DNA of 64,000 nt from Prochlorococcus marinus str. AS9601 (GCF_000015645.1 NC_008816.1:1364001-1428000); one strand, 5' to 3'; shown: positions 6,271-13,719, counted from the first letter of the stretch. Notes: generated from the letters alone by a model not told the origin. Made by a program: numbers and translations.

Positions 6271-6417
6271 ATGAAACTTCAAACTCAATTCACTGTTCCA
6301 AAAAAAGAATTAAAAGATCTTGATTATGTTAAGAAAGTAGATTTCTTAGAAGAAACATTAAACAAAGAATGTATAGATTATCCAAATCAAGAAGATTGCT
6401 TGGTTTGTTGCAATTAG
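6271..6417 (+). CDS. Small cysteine-motif protein, 48 aa
   Basis: Reads MKLQTQFTVPKKELKDLDYV, then KKVDFLEETLNKECIDYPNQ, then EDCLVCCN. It is the second copy of the EC-x3-P-x-N-x2-C-x2-CC tail seen at 5916-6068. Spacing of cysteine, proline and asparagine is kept while the flanks differ, which is what selection on the motif would give. TTAGGAG precedes the start. Likely cytoplasmic, with no signal peptide or helix of membrane length. Confidence 0.55.
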   Translation: MKLQTQFTVPKKELKDLDYVKKVDFLEETLNKECIDYPNQEDCLVCCN

Positions 6418-6496
6418 AAATCAAAAAATAGCTGTTTTTTAAAAGTAAATAAATTTTTATTTGTATTTATAAATTTTCTAAAAGGGAGTTAGCACT

Positions 6497-7015
6497 ATGG
6501 AATTAAGATTCTTCCCAATAAATATTTTTAGAGAGACTCCAAAAGTCACATTCTTTGATGCAGGCATAGATAGTTCTAATGGTTCTGATGTTGTGATCCA
6601 TTCTGGGGAAGCTATATCTCCTCCAGATGATTTAAAAGATGAGCAATATTACGTTCACAATCATCAAATTGACCACAATTTAGTAATCACTGGAGAAAGG
6701 AAATTTGTTTTAATAAATCCTTCCTGGGATGAACCTCATCATGTGATTTATTTAAATAGATCTATGGGAGCATTACAAATTCCTATAGGAACTTATCACA
6801 GATCTATCTCAGGGAAAGAAGGTAGTATTGTTTTAAACCAACCCAAAAGAGATAAATTTTTTGATCCTGCTAAAGAATTTATCCCTCAAAAATTAGACAA
6901 AGTTAATTTAATTAAGGCAAGACAAAGTCCTCCTGTTTATTGGATTTACGAAAATAACAAAATCAAAAGAGTCTATTTAAATCCTTTAGAAAGAAAAGTT
7001 AAAACTCTTGTTTGA
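6497..7015 (+). CDS. Cupin-like conserved hypothetical protein
   Basis: A 172-residue protein rich in beta strands with a cupin-like core. YYVHNHQIDHNLVITGERKF carries a histidine cluster of the first cupin motif, and YLNRSMGALQIPIGTYHRSI fits the second motif, with IPxGTYH typical of RmlC-like folds. Cupins bind metals or small ligands; no substrate can be deduced. GGGAG lies nine bases before the ATG. The stop is one base from the ATG of the LOG-family gene, so the two form an operon. Confidence 0.65.
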   Translation: MELRFFPINIFRETPKVTFFDAGIDSSNGSDVVIHSGEAISPPDDLKDEQYYVHNHQIDHNLVITGERKFVLINPSWDEPHHVIYLNRSMGALQIPIGTYHRSISGKEGSIVLNQPKRDKFFDPAKEFIPQKLDKVNLIKARQSPPVYWIYENNKIKRVYLNPLERKVKTLV

Positions 7016-7016
7016 A

Positions 7017-7883
7017 ATGAAAAAAAACAAAAAGCATATATCTCATGAAATTAATAATTTAAAAAACCTGAATTTAATTATTAATTCTGATACTTATAAA
7101 TTGGCTCACGAAGATAATGGTTTACTTAGCCGAAATGAAATGCGTGGAGTTAGGATGCTTCTTGAAATTACGAAACCAGATTTAATCCTTGAAGAAAATA
7201 AAATTCTTTCAACCATAATTATTTTTGGAGGCGCAAGCATTACAGAAGAGTCAAATACAAAAAAGAGAATTGAAAATATAAAAGAGTTAATTAAAAAAAA
7301 TCCTAAATCGATACTTCTAAAACGAAATTTAAATAGATTAGAAAATTTGCTTATAATGAGTCATTACTATCAATCTGCAAGGGAGTTTTCTAAGCTTGCT
7401 TCAATTAATAATCAAAATAAAAACTGTAATTCGCATGTGATTGTTACAGGTGGGGGGCCAGGAATTATGGAAGCTGCTAATAGAGGTGCATTTGAAGCAA
7501 ATTGTAAGTCTATAGGGTTAAATATCAGTCTCCCTAATGAACAAATACCAAATGCTTTTATAACTCCCGGTCTTTGCTTTAAATTTAATTATTTTGCATT
7601 AAGAAAGATCCATTTTGTTATGCGATCAGTAGCTGCCGTATTTTTTCCTGGAGGTTTTGGAACACTAGATGAATTATTTGAACTATTGACTCTTTGTCAA
7701 ACAGGAATGAAAACAAAAATCCCAATCATACTTTTTGGTAGAGAGTATTGGAATAAGATAATTAACTTTGAATATTTAGCTGATCTTGGATTAATTGAAG
7801 ATGAACATTTAAACCTTTTCCAATATGCAGACACGGCATCAGAAGCATGGAAAATTATCAAATCATCAAAAAAGCCAACCTAG
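7017..7883 (+). CDS. LOG-family (TIGR00730-like) nucleotide-binding protein
   Basis: A Rossmann-type protein of 288 residues from the ATG chosen here; a TTG nine bases earlier is an alternative. It has GGGPGIMEAAN (about 145-155), the MRS segment (about 202-204) and PGGFGTLDE (about 211-219), the signature of LONELY GUY/YgdH phosphoribohydrolases that cleave nucleoside 5'-monophosphates to base and ribose 5-phosphate. The extra N-terminal 60-70 residues place it with the longer bacterial branch, whose physiological substrate is less certain. It is coupled to the cupin-like gene. Confidence 0.8.
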   Translation: MKKNKKHISHEINNLKNLNLIINSDTYKLAHEDNGLLSRNEMRGVRMLLEITKPDLILEENKILSTIIIFGGASITEESNTKKRIENIKELIKKNPKSILLKRNLNRLENLLIMSHYYQSAREFSKLASINNQNKNCNSHVIVTGGGPGIMEAANRGAFEANCKSIGLNISLPNEQIPNAFITPGLCFKFNYFALRKIHFVMRSVAAVFFPGGFGTLDELFELLTLCQTGMKTKIPIILFGREYWNKIINFEYLADLGLIEDEHLNLFQYADTASEAWKIIKSSKKPT

Positions 7884-7923
7884 AAAACTATAAGCTGACT
7901 TGATAACAAATGTAGAAGAATGA

Positions 7924-8040
7924 TTAATAAGTATTTGATATCTTGTTTTTCATGCTTTCAATCTTATTGATTAATTCATCTAACCATTCTGTATTATTTT
8001 GCTCTTGTCTTTTATGGCTTTGGCTTTTTTGAGTACTCAT
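7924..8040 (-). CDS. Micro protein, 38 aa, paralogue of the gene at 8839
   Basis: Reads MSTQKSQSHKRQEQNNTEWL then DELINKIESMKNKISNTY. It shares MST-x-K, a basic spacer, N-N-T-x-WLD-x-LIN-x-(I/L)E and a lysine-rich end with the 35-residue product at 8839-8946. The basic, probably disordered N-terminus and short C-terminal amphipathic helix suggest a binding peptide. Two similar copies within 1 kb argue for real genes. Function unknown. Confidence 0.5.
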   Translation of the reverse strand: MSTQKSQSHKRQEQNNTEWLDELINKIESMKNKISNTY

Positions 8041-8261
8041 AAATTTCTTATTTTTATATTTTATTTAATATATCTTCAGAAATTAAAGGAATCAATAAGC
8101 AATATTACCAAATCGATTGATAAAACAAGCTTTAGTAGCATTTCAGACAAACCTGCCATCACAAATTAACTAAGAAAACCTAAATCTCTTTAGTTAAGTA
8201 TTTTCTACGATGTTTTTATTTGAAATTCTGATTTGAATTAGGAAAGGTTATTTATAATTTT

Positions 8262-8369
8262 ATGGAAAAATCATTTCTAAATTTTATTTATTGGATCCTA
8301 CTAAAGTCAGCTGAAAGTTACTATGGCGATGCATTAAAAACAGAAATTCCATACACACCTTATTTTTAA
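8262..8369 (+). CDS. Micro protein, 35 aa, paralogue of the gene at 2181
   Basis: Reads MEKSFLNFIYWILLKSAESY then YGDALKTEIPYTPYF. It shares the EK-x2-x-NF-x-YW-x-L...SAES-x-YG pattern with the product at 2181-2300, which starts with GTG and is four residues longer at the C-terminus. AGGAAAGG lies 13-20 bases upstream of the ATG. The upstream 220 bases hold no gene that I can support, only a weak TAACTAA/TTAGTTA stem. Confidence 0.55.
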   Translation: MEKSFLNFIYWILLKSAESYYGDALKTEIPYTPYF

Positions 8370-8435
8370 ATTTGATGTAAGTTAACTTTTAATATTTGAA
8401 ACTAGTTTTTGAGACATTAGTTTGGAATAAATTTA

Positions 8436-8594
8436 TCAAACAATACAATATGGGTTGCTTATAGATTCACTACAAAATAATCTCTTGCGTTGCATTTCTC
8501 TTAGTGATTGAGAATAAATGTTAGCTGTAAGAATCGCTCCAAAATTTACTAAAACTACAATTAGAAGAAGTAGCTCAATTGCGAGGTTGGTCAT
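8436..8594 (-). CDS. Micro membrane protein, 52 aa
   Basis: Reads MTNLAIELLLLIVVLVNFGA, then ILTANIYSQSLREMQRKRLF, then CSESISNPYCIV. One N-terminal membrane helix is followed by a basic stretch and a tail with two cysteines ten residues apart. GGAGGG lies about nine bases before the ATG, a strong ribosome-binding site. It is the last of a minus-strand series of small genes whose members are not overlapping here. Confidence 0.55.
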   Translation of the reverse strand: MTNLAIELLLLIVVLVNFGAILTANIYSQSLREMQRKRLFCSESISNPYCIV

Positions 8595-8671
8595 AAGATT
8601 ACCCTCCTTAAATTTATATAAAAATCCTACAACGTCAAAATAAGTATTGAATAGAGTTTAAATTCCTATTT

Positions 8672-8836
8672 TTAGCCATCGAGATTCTTTGGTAATGGAC
8701 TATGTTCACAATTTTCGACGCATTCTTCTAAGGACTTTTCATAATTACTCTTAATTTCGCAACTACGAAGACAATCATAGAAGGCATACTTAGGATCTAA
8801 TTCATTTTTGAATTGTTTATTTCTAAATGTATTCAT
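8672..8836 (-). CDS. Twin CX3C micro protein, 54 aa
   Basis: Reads MNTFRNKQFKNELDPKYAFY, then DCLRSCEIKSNYEKSLEECV, then ENCEHSPLPKNLDG. The four cysteines form two CX3C motifs separated by 12 residues, with helical spacers. That is the helical-hairpin twin-CX3C arrangement known from small Tim and related proteins, where cysteine pairs form disulfides or bind metal. Whether this peptide is exported is unclear, since no signal is visible. It lies 2 bases after the stop of the preceding micro-gene, so they share a transcript. Confidence 0.55.
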   Translation of the reverse strand: MNTFRNKQFKNELDPKYAFYDCLRSCEIKSNYEKSLEECVENCEHSPLPKNLDG

Positions 8837-8838
8837 GA

Positions 8839-8946
8839 TCAAACTCCCTTTGATTTTTTTTCAAGTTGATTAATTAATTTATCCAACCAGAGAGTATTAT
8901 TGATTTTTTTTGTGTTTTTAAAGTATTTCGTTTTGTAAGTACTCAT
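8839..8946 (-). CDS. Micro protein, 35 aa, paralogue of the gene at 7924
   Basis: Reads MSTYKTKYFKNTKKINNTLW then LDKLINQLEKKSKGV. Its WLD-x-LIN-x-(I/L)E core and basic N-terminus match the product at 7924-8040. GGAGGTTTCACTTC upstream provides a Shine-Dalgarno sequence. The stop is followed two bases later by the ATG of the twin CX3C gene. Confidence 0.5.
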   Translation of the reverse strand: MSTYKTKYFKNTKKINNTLWLDKLINQLEKKSKGV

Positions 8947-9136
8947 GAAGTGAAACCTCCAATTAGCAGGTCTAAATTAGAGGTTATAGTCAAAATTTCC
9001 TAGAGCAAAAATACTGATTATGAATTTAGTGAAATATTTTAAAAAAGATTAATTTATAGTTTGTATTTTAGGTATTAAAACTCTTGCTTCTTGTATATAA
9101 CTAATACTAAATAACTTCTAAAAAAGGGGGTTAATT

Positions 9137-9307
9137 ATGACTTACGGAAATCTAATTAAAAATAAAATTCAACATGCATTTGGTGGTTTGTTTGATACAT
9201 TATCAATTGAGAGAAAACTAACTGATGCTCAAATGGAATGTATGCAATTCGGAATTTGTGATTATGCTCCAAGACAAGTTGAGGAAGTTCCCTTTTTTCA
9301 TTATTAA
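9137..9307 (+). CDS. Small hypothetical protein with two cysteines, 56 aa
   Basis: Reads MTYGNLIKNKIQHAFGGLFD, then TLSIERKLTDAQMECMQFGI, then CDYAPRQVEEVPFFHY. It has an amphipathic N-terminal half and a C-x6-C pair in the second. AAGGGGG is a good ribosome-binding site. It lies tail-to-tail with the 104-residue gene, with 27 bases between stops. I do not recognise the family. Confidence 0.5.
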   Translation: MTYGNLIKNKIQHAFGGLFDTLSIERKLTDAQMECMQFGICDYAPRQVEEVPFFHY

Positions 9308-9334
9308 TTTGAATTTATTTTAAACGAAGAGCAA

Positions 9335-9649
9335 TTAGCTCCTTCTAACCCAATCAGGAGATCCACTAAACCAATCAGCAAGATCATCATTTTTGGGATC
9401 GAAATGATTTTCAGTTTCTAAACCATCAAGGCCAAGATTCTGGATAAGTCCATTTATTCCATCTGATTTTTGTTTGCCATATCTCCTCAAGCTATTAGCT
9501 TTCTTAAGCCATGTCCATATAGTTGAATTATGTTTTGCAAACTTTTCTACATAAATTCTTTCTTCCAATGCAACAGGTTCATCAAGTGAAATCCTTTTTA
9601 CAATATCCTTAATTTTTAAACGAGTCTTGTTGGTTAGGAACATATTCAT
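9335..9649 (-). CDS. Conserved hypothetical protein, 104 aa
   Basis: Reads MNMFLTNKTRLKIKDIVKRI at the start, continues helical through EPVALEERIYVEKFAKHNST, and ends in an acidic segment and DWFSGSPDWVRRS. The central part, with its W-x-W-L-KKA-N-S-LRRYGK stretch, looks like a helix-turn-helix-like basic region, although no DNA-binding family is recognised. The 288 bases upstream to the export gene show no gene. Confidence 0.55.
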   Translation of the reverse strand: MNMFLTNKTRLKIKDIVKRISLDEPVALEERIYVEKFAKHNSTIWTWLKKANSLRRYGKQKSDGINGLIQNLGLDGLETENHFDPKNDDLADWFSGSPDWVRRS

Positions 9650-9937
9650 AAAAGAAGTTAATGCTTTATAAAAGTTTTTTTTATGAATGTCTTGTCAATC
9701 TTTATTTCAAGAAAAAGTACTTTTTATTGGCTTTTCAAGTACAAATATATTTATTCAATAACAGGTAGATTTAATTGGTAAAAAAGACTACTTTTTTTGA
9801 TTTATATAACTTATATATAAATGAGCTCAATATAAGTTTATCTACATAATTTAAGATTTAATTTATAATATAGAACTAGGTTAATTTACATTAAGTACCG
9901 ATTTAAACTTACAGAGACATAAGCCATAAAAAAAAAC

Positions 9938-11671
9938 CTATTCATTAAAACTTTCAATTATTTCTTTAGTTGAATAAATTCCGACAAATGGTGTTGTAAA
10001 TTCCCTAATAACTCCTGTAGTTTTCCCCAGTAAACTATTTTTTACAGATATTAAATCACCTTGTTTCAAAAAAGGATTCCTTTGGGAACCTTTTTTTGCT
10101 TTGTCAGAATAAGAAATATTTTTATTTAAAATTGTGCCATCTTTGTTATACCTTATCAAAACAATTTTTCCTGATAAAGGTCTTATTGGTCCAGTCAAAT
10201 TAATAGCATCTGATAAGGAAGCCTCTAGGGGCAATTTTACAGTTCCAGGATTTTCTACTCTACCAAAAATATTAACTGTTATAAATCTTGGAGAAAGACC
10301 GCTTAGAATTGATTTTGGGATAATATCTGAAGAAGCTGATGCGAGTTCTGGTAAAAATATTCTATCTCCGTCAAATAATCTAATATCATTAGTAGGATCA
10401 CTTTCATTTAGAAAAGAAGTAAAGTCGACTATTGCTCTTTGCTTTCCACCTCCTTTCCCTATAGGTATATCTCTTATTATTTCGATGCGGGACAAATCAG
10501 TTTTAGAAGTTATTCCTCCAGCTTTTCTAATTGCATTAGAGATAGAAGTGAAATTTTCAGATGGACTTTTTATTTGAAAATTTTTCATATTAGTGTTGTT
10601 CTGAGCATTTTGATTTAAAGATGCATTTAATTCGCGGCTATTCATTTGTCCTTGAGTAATATTATTCCCATCAATTTCTTTTGAAATAGAGTCTCCTGTA
10701 TCATTTCCCATTTCTCCTTTTTGAGATGATTCATCTTTTATATTTTCTACTGCAAGAAACCCTCCAGAACTATAAGCTGGGAATGTATAGATTCCAGGAT
10801 TTCTTATTTCGCCAGATATTAAGATTCTTTGACTTTTAAAGTTAGCTATTCTAATTTCCACCTCTGAAGAAATATATTCCGAATTTAAATATTTTTTACT
10901 TAATAAATTAGATATTTCATTTGTAGTTAACCCCCTTACGTAAGTTTCTTTAAGAAGTGGGAGCATTAGCTCTCCTTCGTTATTAATTGAATATATTCCA
11001 GAACCTATAAATCTAAATCGTGAAATTTTGATATCAATTTTAGGATCAATAAGAAATTCCTTATATTTTTTTTCTAATAAATTTTTTAATTGATATATGT
11101 TGAGACCCTTTATATATATTGATTTCAATAGAGAAATATATATTTCTCCTTCCTGATCAATTGTATGGTTACCGTTTAGTTCGGGAGTGTTTAAAAATCG
11201 AATCGATATAGTATCTCCTTCATCTAATTTATAGTTTCTCAAGTCATTTCTAGGGTTCAAATATGATATGCTCTCAGGATCATATTCCCATTCAATTAAT
11301 CCTAAACCTCTAGGTTTATTTTTAAATGTAATTAATAGAGAATCTCCAGTATCAACAATATAATCCTCTAATTCATTTTTTGGATCTAAATAATCAATAT
11401 CAATCTCAGTTCTTTTTTTCGCATATTCTGGGATAAGCTCAATAACTTCTGAATCAAGATTGAGGACTTCTATTTCACCTTTTGATTCTAAATAATCTAC
11501 TACGAGTTCAGTATTAATTTTTAAAGTTGCATCATCACTGTCTGCATTCGCTAGATCAAATATAAAAATAGATATTAAAAAATTAACAATAAAAAGGAAG
11601 TTCAAATTACTTCTAAATGAAAGCAATTTTGAAAAATTTTTTTTTGTTTCCTTTTGATAAGTCAAGAACAA
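9938..11671 (-). CDS. Wza-type polysaccharide export protein
   Basis: A 577-residue periplasmic/outer-membrane exporter. A hydrophobic signal or anchor occupies about residues 22-43. Two copies of a short motif, LDPKNELEDYIVDTGDSLLI (about 95-114) and LNPRNDLRNYKLDEGDTISI (about 138-157), match the Poly_export entry region. Two further repeated beta units follow (IDQEGEIYISLLKSIYIKGL and INNEGELMLPLLKETYVRGL). SLBB-like segments come later (RILISGEIRNPGIYTFPAY; TVNIFGRVENPGTVKLP). A low-complexity asparagine/serine-rich insert of roughly 70 residues separates the first SLBB-like unit from the rest. Proteins of this family form the channel for capsule or exopolysaccharide. No Wzc or Wzx/Wzy neighbour is visible here. 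Confidence 0.75.
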   Translation of the reverse strand: MFLTYQKETKKNFSKLLSFRSNLNFLFIVNFLISIFIFDLANADSDDATLKINTELVVDYLESKGEIEVLNLDSEVIELIPEYAKKRTEIDIDYLDPKNELEDYIVDTGDSLLITFKNKPRGLGLIEWEYDPESISYLNPRNDLRNYKLDEGDTISIRFLNTPELNGNHTIDQEGEIYISLLKSIYIKGLNIYQLKNLLEKKYKEFLIDPKIDIKISRFRFIGSGIYSINNEGELMLPLLKETYVRGLTTNEISNLLSKKYLNSEYISSEVEIRIANFKSQRILISGEIRNPGIYTFPAYSSGGFLAVENIKDESSQKGEMGNDTGDSISKEIDGNNITQGQMNSRELNASLNQNAQNNTNMKNFQIKSPSENFTSISNAIRKAGGITSKTDLSRIEIIRDIPIGKGGGKQRAIVDFTSFLNESDPTNDIRLFDGDRIFLPELASASSDIIPKSILSGLSPRFITVNIFGRVENPGTVKLPLEASLSDAINLTGPIRPLSGKIVLIRYNKDGTILNKNISYSDKAKKGSQRNPFLKQGDLISVKNSLLGKTTGVIREFTTPFVGIYSTKEIIESFNE

Positions 11672-11871
11672 GAAATTTAATCTTCTTTCCTTTTATATTA
11701 CTAGTAAATTACTATTAATATAGTAACAAAACAAATAATATTTCATTTTTATTGCTATAAATCTAGTCTATAAAAATCTTTCAGACAAAAATCTTGGTTT
11801 TAAATACTTGAATATTCATAAATTAATGTTCATTTTTAATTTTTATTAGGATTTCAAATCAGAATTTATTT

Positions 11872-12393
11872 TTAAATTTGATTTTCTATAAGTAAAACCA
11901 AGGAGCCTCCTAAGTTACAAATTAAATCTTGAGAAGGATACTCATTACAACCAGTCCAATCTTTTAATCCTAAATATATTGGGCATTCACATTCTCTTTT
12001 TCTTGTTATGGCATTTAATTCATTTGCATTCCAAGGAGGATTTGAGTCGTCAAGCAAAATTTCTCTCAATCGTTTTGTATAATCTTTAGTCCATTGCTTG
12101 GAAGATTCTATATAAGTTAAAAGCTCATTAAATGCATCTAGATCGGATGAATAAGGCTTTTTAACGCGCTTCTTTTGAAATATTGCTCTCATGAAATTAG
12201 TGCAATTCAAGGCGTCCATTTCCGAAAAGGGATTTTTCTTATTTGGAAAATCTTCTTTTTTACTAGAAACTATTTTTCTAAGCGAATTTCTTATAAAAAC
12301 ACTTAAAGCTAAATCCTCAGACAATGCGAGTAATTTTAGTTGCTTTAATAAAGCCTCATCTATGTTGATATTTAACTGATGTCTCTTTGTCAA
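11872..12393 (-). CDS. Ribbon-helix-helix-like protein with C-terminal cysteine domain
   Basis: A 173-residue protein from a TTG start, the only start that keeps the N-terminal motif. The first 45 residues, HQLNINIDEALLKQLKLLAL followed by EDLALSVFIRNSLRKIV, have the beta strand and two helices of ribbon-helix-helix DNA-binding proteins. The C-terminal half has tryptophans and a CECPIYLGLKDWTGC stretch. It may be an autoregulated DNA-binding protein, but no partner toxin or operator is visible. The promoter region shared with the divergent downstream gene is about 145 bases. Confidence 0.5.
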   Translation of the reverse strand: MTKRHQLNINIDEALLKQLKLLALSEDLALSVFIRNSLRKIVSSKKEDFPNKKNPFSEMDALNCTNFMRAIFQKKRVKKPYSSDLDAFNELLTYIESSKQWTKDYTKRLREILLDDSNPPWNANELNAITRKRECECPIYLGLKDWTGCNEYPSQDLICNLGGSLVLLIENQI

Positions 12394-12538
12394 TCCTGAT
12401 AATGATATCTATTTAATTGTACTTAATTATTCGATTTTTAATAGGCCCACCTAATGATAATTTAACGATGAAAATTGGGATTCAGATAAATTACTAGATT
12501 TCTAATTATTTACTAGTTATATTCATCAGTAATTAAAG

Positions 12539-12829
12539 ATGAGTCAATTTTGTATGACAATTAATCTAACAACTGTCTTCACATTTGAAATTGGATCTAC
12601 TTTTGATGAATGGTTAAAGTTTTTTGATAGCAAGGAATCAAGTGAAAGACTTTCTGAATTTGATATCAAGCCTCTTTATAGAGGTCAAAGCAAGAAAAAT
12701 CCTCAAAAAGTTATTGTTATCCATCAGGCTCCGGAAGGTAATATGCAAAAGTTCTTTGAAGCCCATGGCTCTTGGATAGCTACTCATGGAGTTAATATCT
12801 CAACAATAGAAGTTTCAGATTGGATATAA
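12539..12829 (+). CDS. DUF3764-like protein, 96 aa
   Basis: Reads MSQFCMTINLTTVFTFEIGS, then TFDEWLKFFDSKESSERLSE, ending ATHGVNISTIEVSDWI. The FTFEIG...FDEW...FD and GDPxK-like middle resemble DUF3764 proteins of marine picocyanobacteria, a small ferredoxin-like/dimeric alpha-beta fold of unknown role. The family usually starts near the second methionine (12554), so that could be the true start. No strong ribosome-binding site is visible for either. Confidence 0.6.
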   Translation: MSQFCMTINLTTVFTFEIGSTFDEWLKFFDSKESSERLSEFDIKPLYRGQSKKNPQKVIVIHQAPEGNMQKFFEAHGSWIATHGVNISTIEVSDWI

Positions 12830-12979
12830 AAAGCTAACTAAATGCAATGAATTGATAAGATCTCAGGCAATCTGAAAAAATTAAATAAATCTCTCTTAGT
12901 TTTTATATATAATCGCCAAAAGAATTGACCCCCTATACCCCTTTGAAAACTATAGCTAGATAATTAAGACTAAATAAAA

Positions 12980-13167
12980 ATGGACAGAACGCAACTAATA
13001 AAAGACGCTCATCCTTGGCTCAGCTGCGAAGAAGTAGTGAAGGTTATTCTTTCCATCATCAGGGTTCAATGTGGATAAACAACCTAAAGAGTGACAAGCT
13101 TGAGAGGTTGATGGAAGAGTTCACAAAGCTTCTTAAATCAAAAAGTAAGCCCTTGAACCCTTTGTAG
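12980..13167 (+). pseudogene. Probable frameshifted small gene
   Basis: The first frame reads MDRTQLIKDAHPWLSCEEVV then KVILSIIRVQCG and stops at 13078. From about 13050 a second frame reads HHQGSMWINNLKSDKLERLM then EEFTKLLKSKSKPLNPL to 13167. The pieces fit as one protein if a frameshift lies near 13050-13065. The stretch is richer in G+C than its surroundings. An intact family member elsewhere would decide; I cannot name the family. Confidence 0.4.
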
Positions 13168-13299
13168 AAAATGTTCTAGGCGTTTATTACAACGGTGTAG
13201 ATAAGCAAGGCAACAGATAGAAGAATCAAGCAGAGAAGAGTCTTTCGAGCGGAGATGGAACATAGCAAGAGCTATCCTTTTAAAGGGCAAATAAACTTG

Positions 13300-13329
13300 T
13301 TGACTCTTACCCTTTTCAGTTGCTATAAA
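13300..13329 (+). promoter_or_regulatory. Promoter TTGACT-N18-TATAAA before Cys-rich small gene
   Basis: A -35 hexamer TTGACT and -10 TATAAA are separated by 18 bases. They are followed about 27 bases later by the ATG of the cysteine-containing gene at 13356. The spacing gives a short leader of around 20 bases, typical of these genomes. Confidence 0.5.
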
Positions 13330-13355
13330 TATTAGTACACTTGTACTATATAGCT

Positions 13356-13583
13356 ATGGAGTACTGGCAGGAATGGGGTTATCTAGAGGACGAAATATTA
13401 GTAAGAAAACGACGGAAGATTTGTATTACTTGCAATCACTTCAGGTACAGCACGACAAGTTCTTGTGTCACCATCCTTACTTGTCCCTTTCATCAAAAGC
13501 TTATTCCTCAAGGTGATCACCTAATTAAGGGCTGCAGATACTGGAGGGAGAACAGCAGAATATTCGCTCCAGAAGCGGCTTAA
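13356..13583 (+). CDS. Small Cys-rich, putative zinc-binding protein, 75 aa
   Basis: I start it at the ATG (13356) behind a recognisable promoter; a TTG five codons earlier is in frame. It reads MEYWQEWGYLEDEILVRKRR, then CITCNHFRY, CVTILTCPFHQ and KGCRYWREN. The CxxC, CxxxxxC and later cysteine with histidines resemble a compact zinc-binding fold. The protein is basic and may bind nucleic acid or act as an adaptor (inference). The run of base composition here is somewhat richer in G+C than the small genes before it. Confidence 0.55.
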   Translation: MEYWQEWGYLEDEILVRKRRKICITCNHFRYSTTSSCVTILTCPFHQKLIPQGDHLIKGCRYWRENSRIFAPEAA

Positions 13584-13595
13584 GCTTTGGGTGCG

Positions 13596-13617
13596 TTGTT
13601 CTATTGAGAGAGAACAA
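13596..13617. repeat. Seven-bp hairpin just after the Cys-rich gene
   Basis: TTGTTCT, an 8-base loop, then AGAACAA: a perfect 7-bp stem 12 bases after the stop codon. No T-run follows on the plus strand, so it is not a classical terminator. Its 3' arm lies inside the larger inverted repeat that starts here. Confidence 0.4.
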
Positions 13618-13719
13618 AACCTAGTAATAGCTTTAATTTATAACCCCTATGTGAACAGATAATCAATTCTGTGTGAACAGATAGGTCAAGAATCAAGCTA
13701 TAACTAGGTTTCTCAATAG
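13601..13719. repeat. Long imperfect inverted repeat enclosing two GTGAACAG boxes
   Basis: The left arm (13601-13633) is CTATTGAGA, an 8-base insertion, then AACCTAGTAATAGCTT. The right arm (13695-13719) is the reverse complement of CTATTGAGA and AACCTAGTTATAGCTT, 24 of 25 bases matching once the insertion is set aside. The 61-base interior carries two GTGAACAGAT copies. It could fold as a long stem-loop RNA, be a degenerate miniature mobile element, or be a regulatory site. Confidence 0.5.
13651..13682 (+). promoter_or_regulatory. Two direct GTGAACAGAT boxes, 22 bp apart
   Basis: GTGAACAGAT occurs at 13651-13660 and 13673-13682, a spacing of about two helical turns. The same octamer in reverse orientation appears twice just before the EVE-domain gene. 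The arrangement suggests a cooperative DNA-binding site. Confidence 0.45.

Noticed and set aside
10134-10577. 147-codon open frame opposite the export gene
   Set aside because: Shadow of the Wza-type gene in another strand; no start signal and no domain.
13180-13299. Open frames between the frameshifted relic and the Cys-rich gene
   Set aside because: Several short frames are open, but none has a start with a ribosome-binding site; treated as non-coding or decayed DNA.
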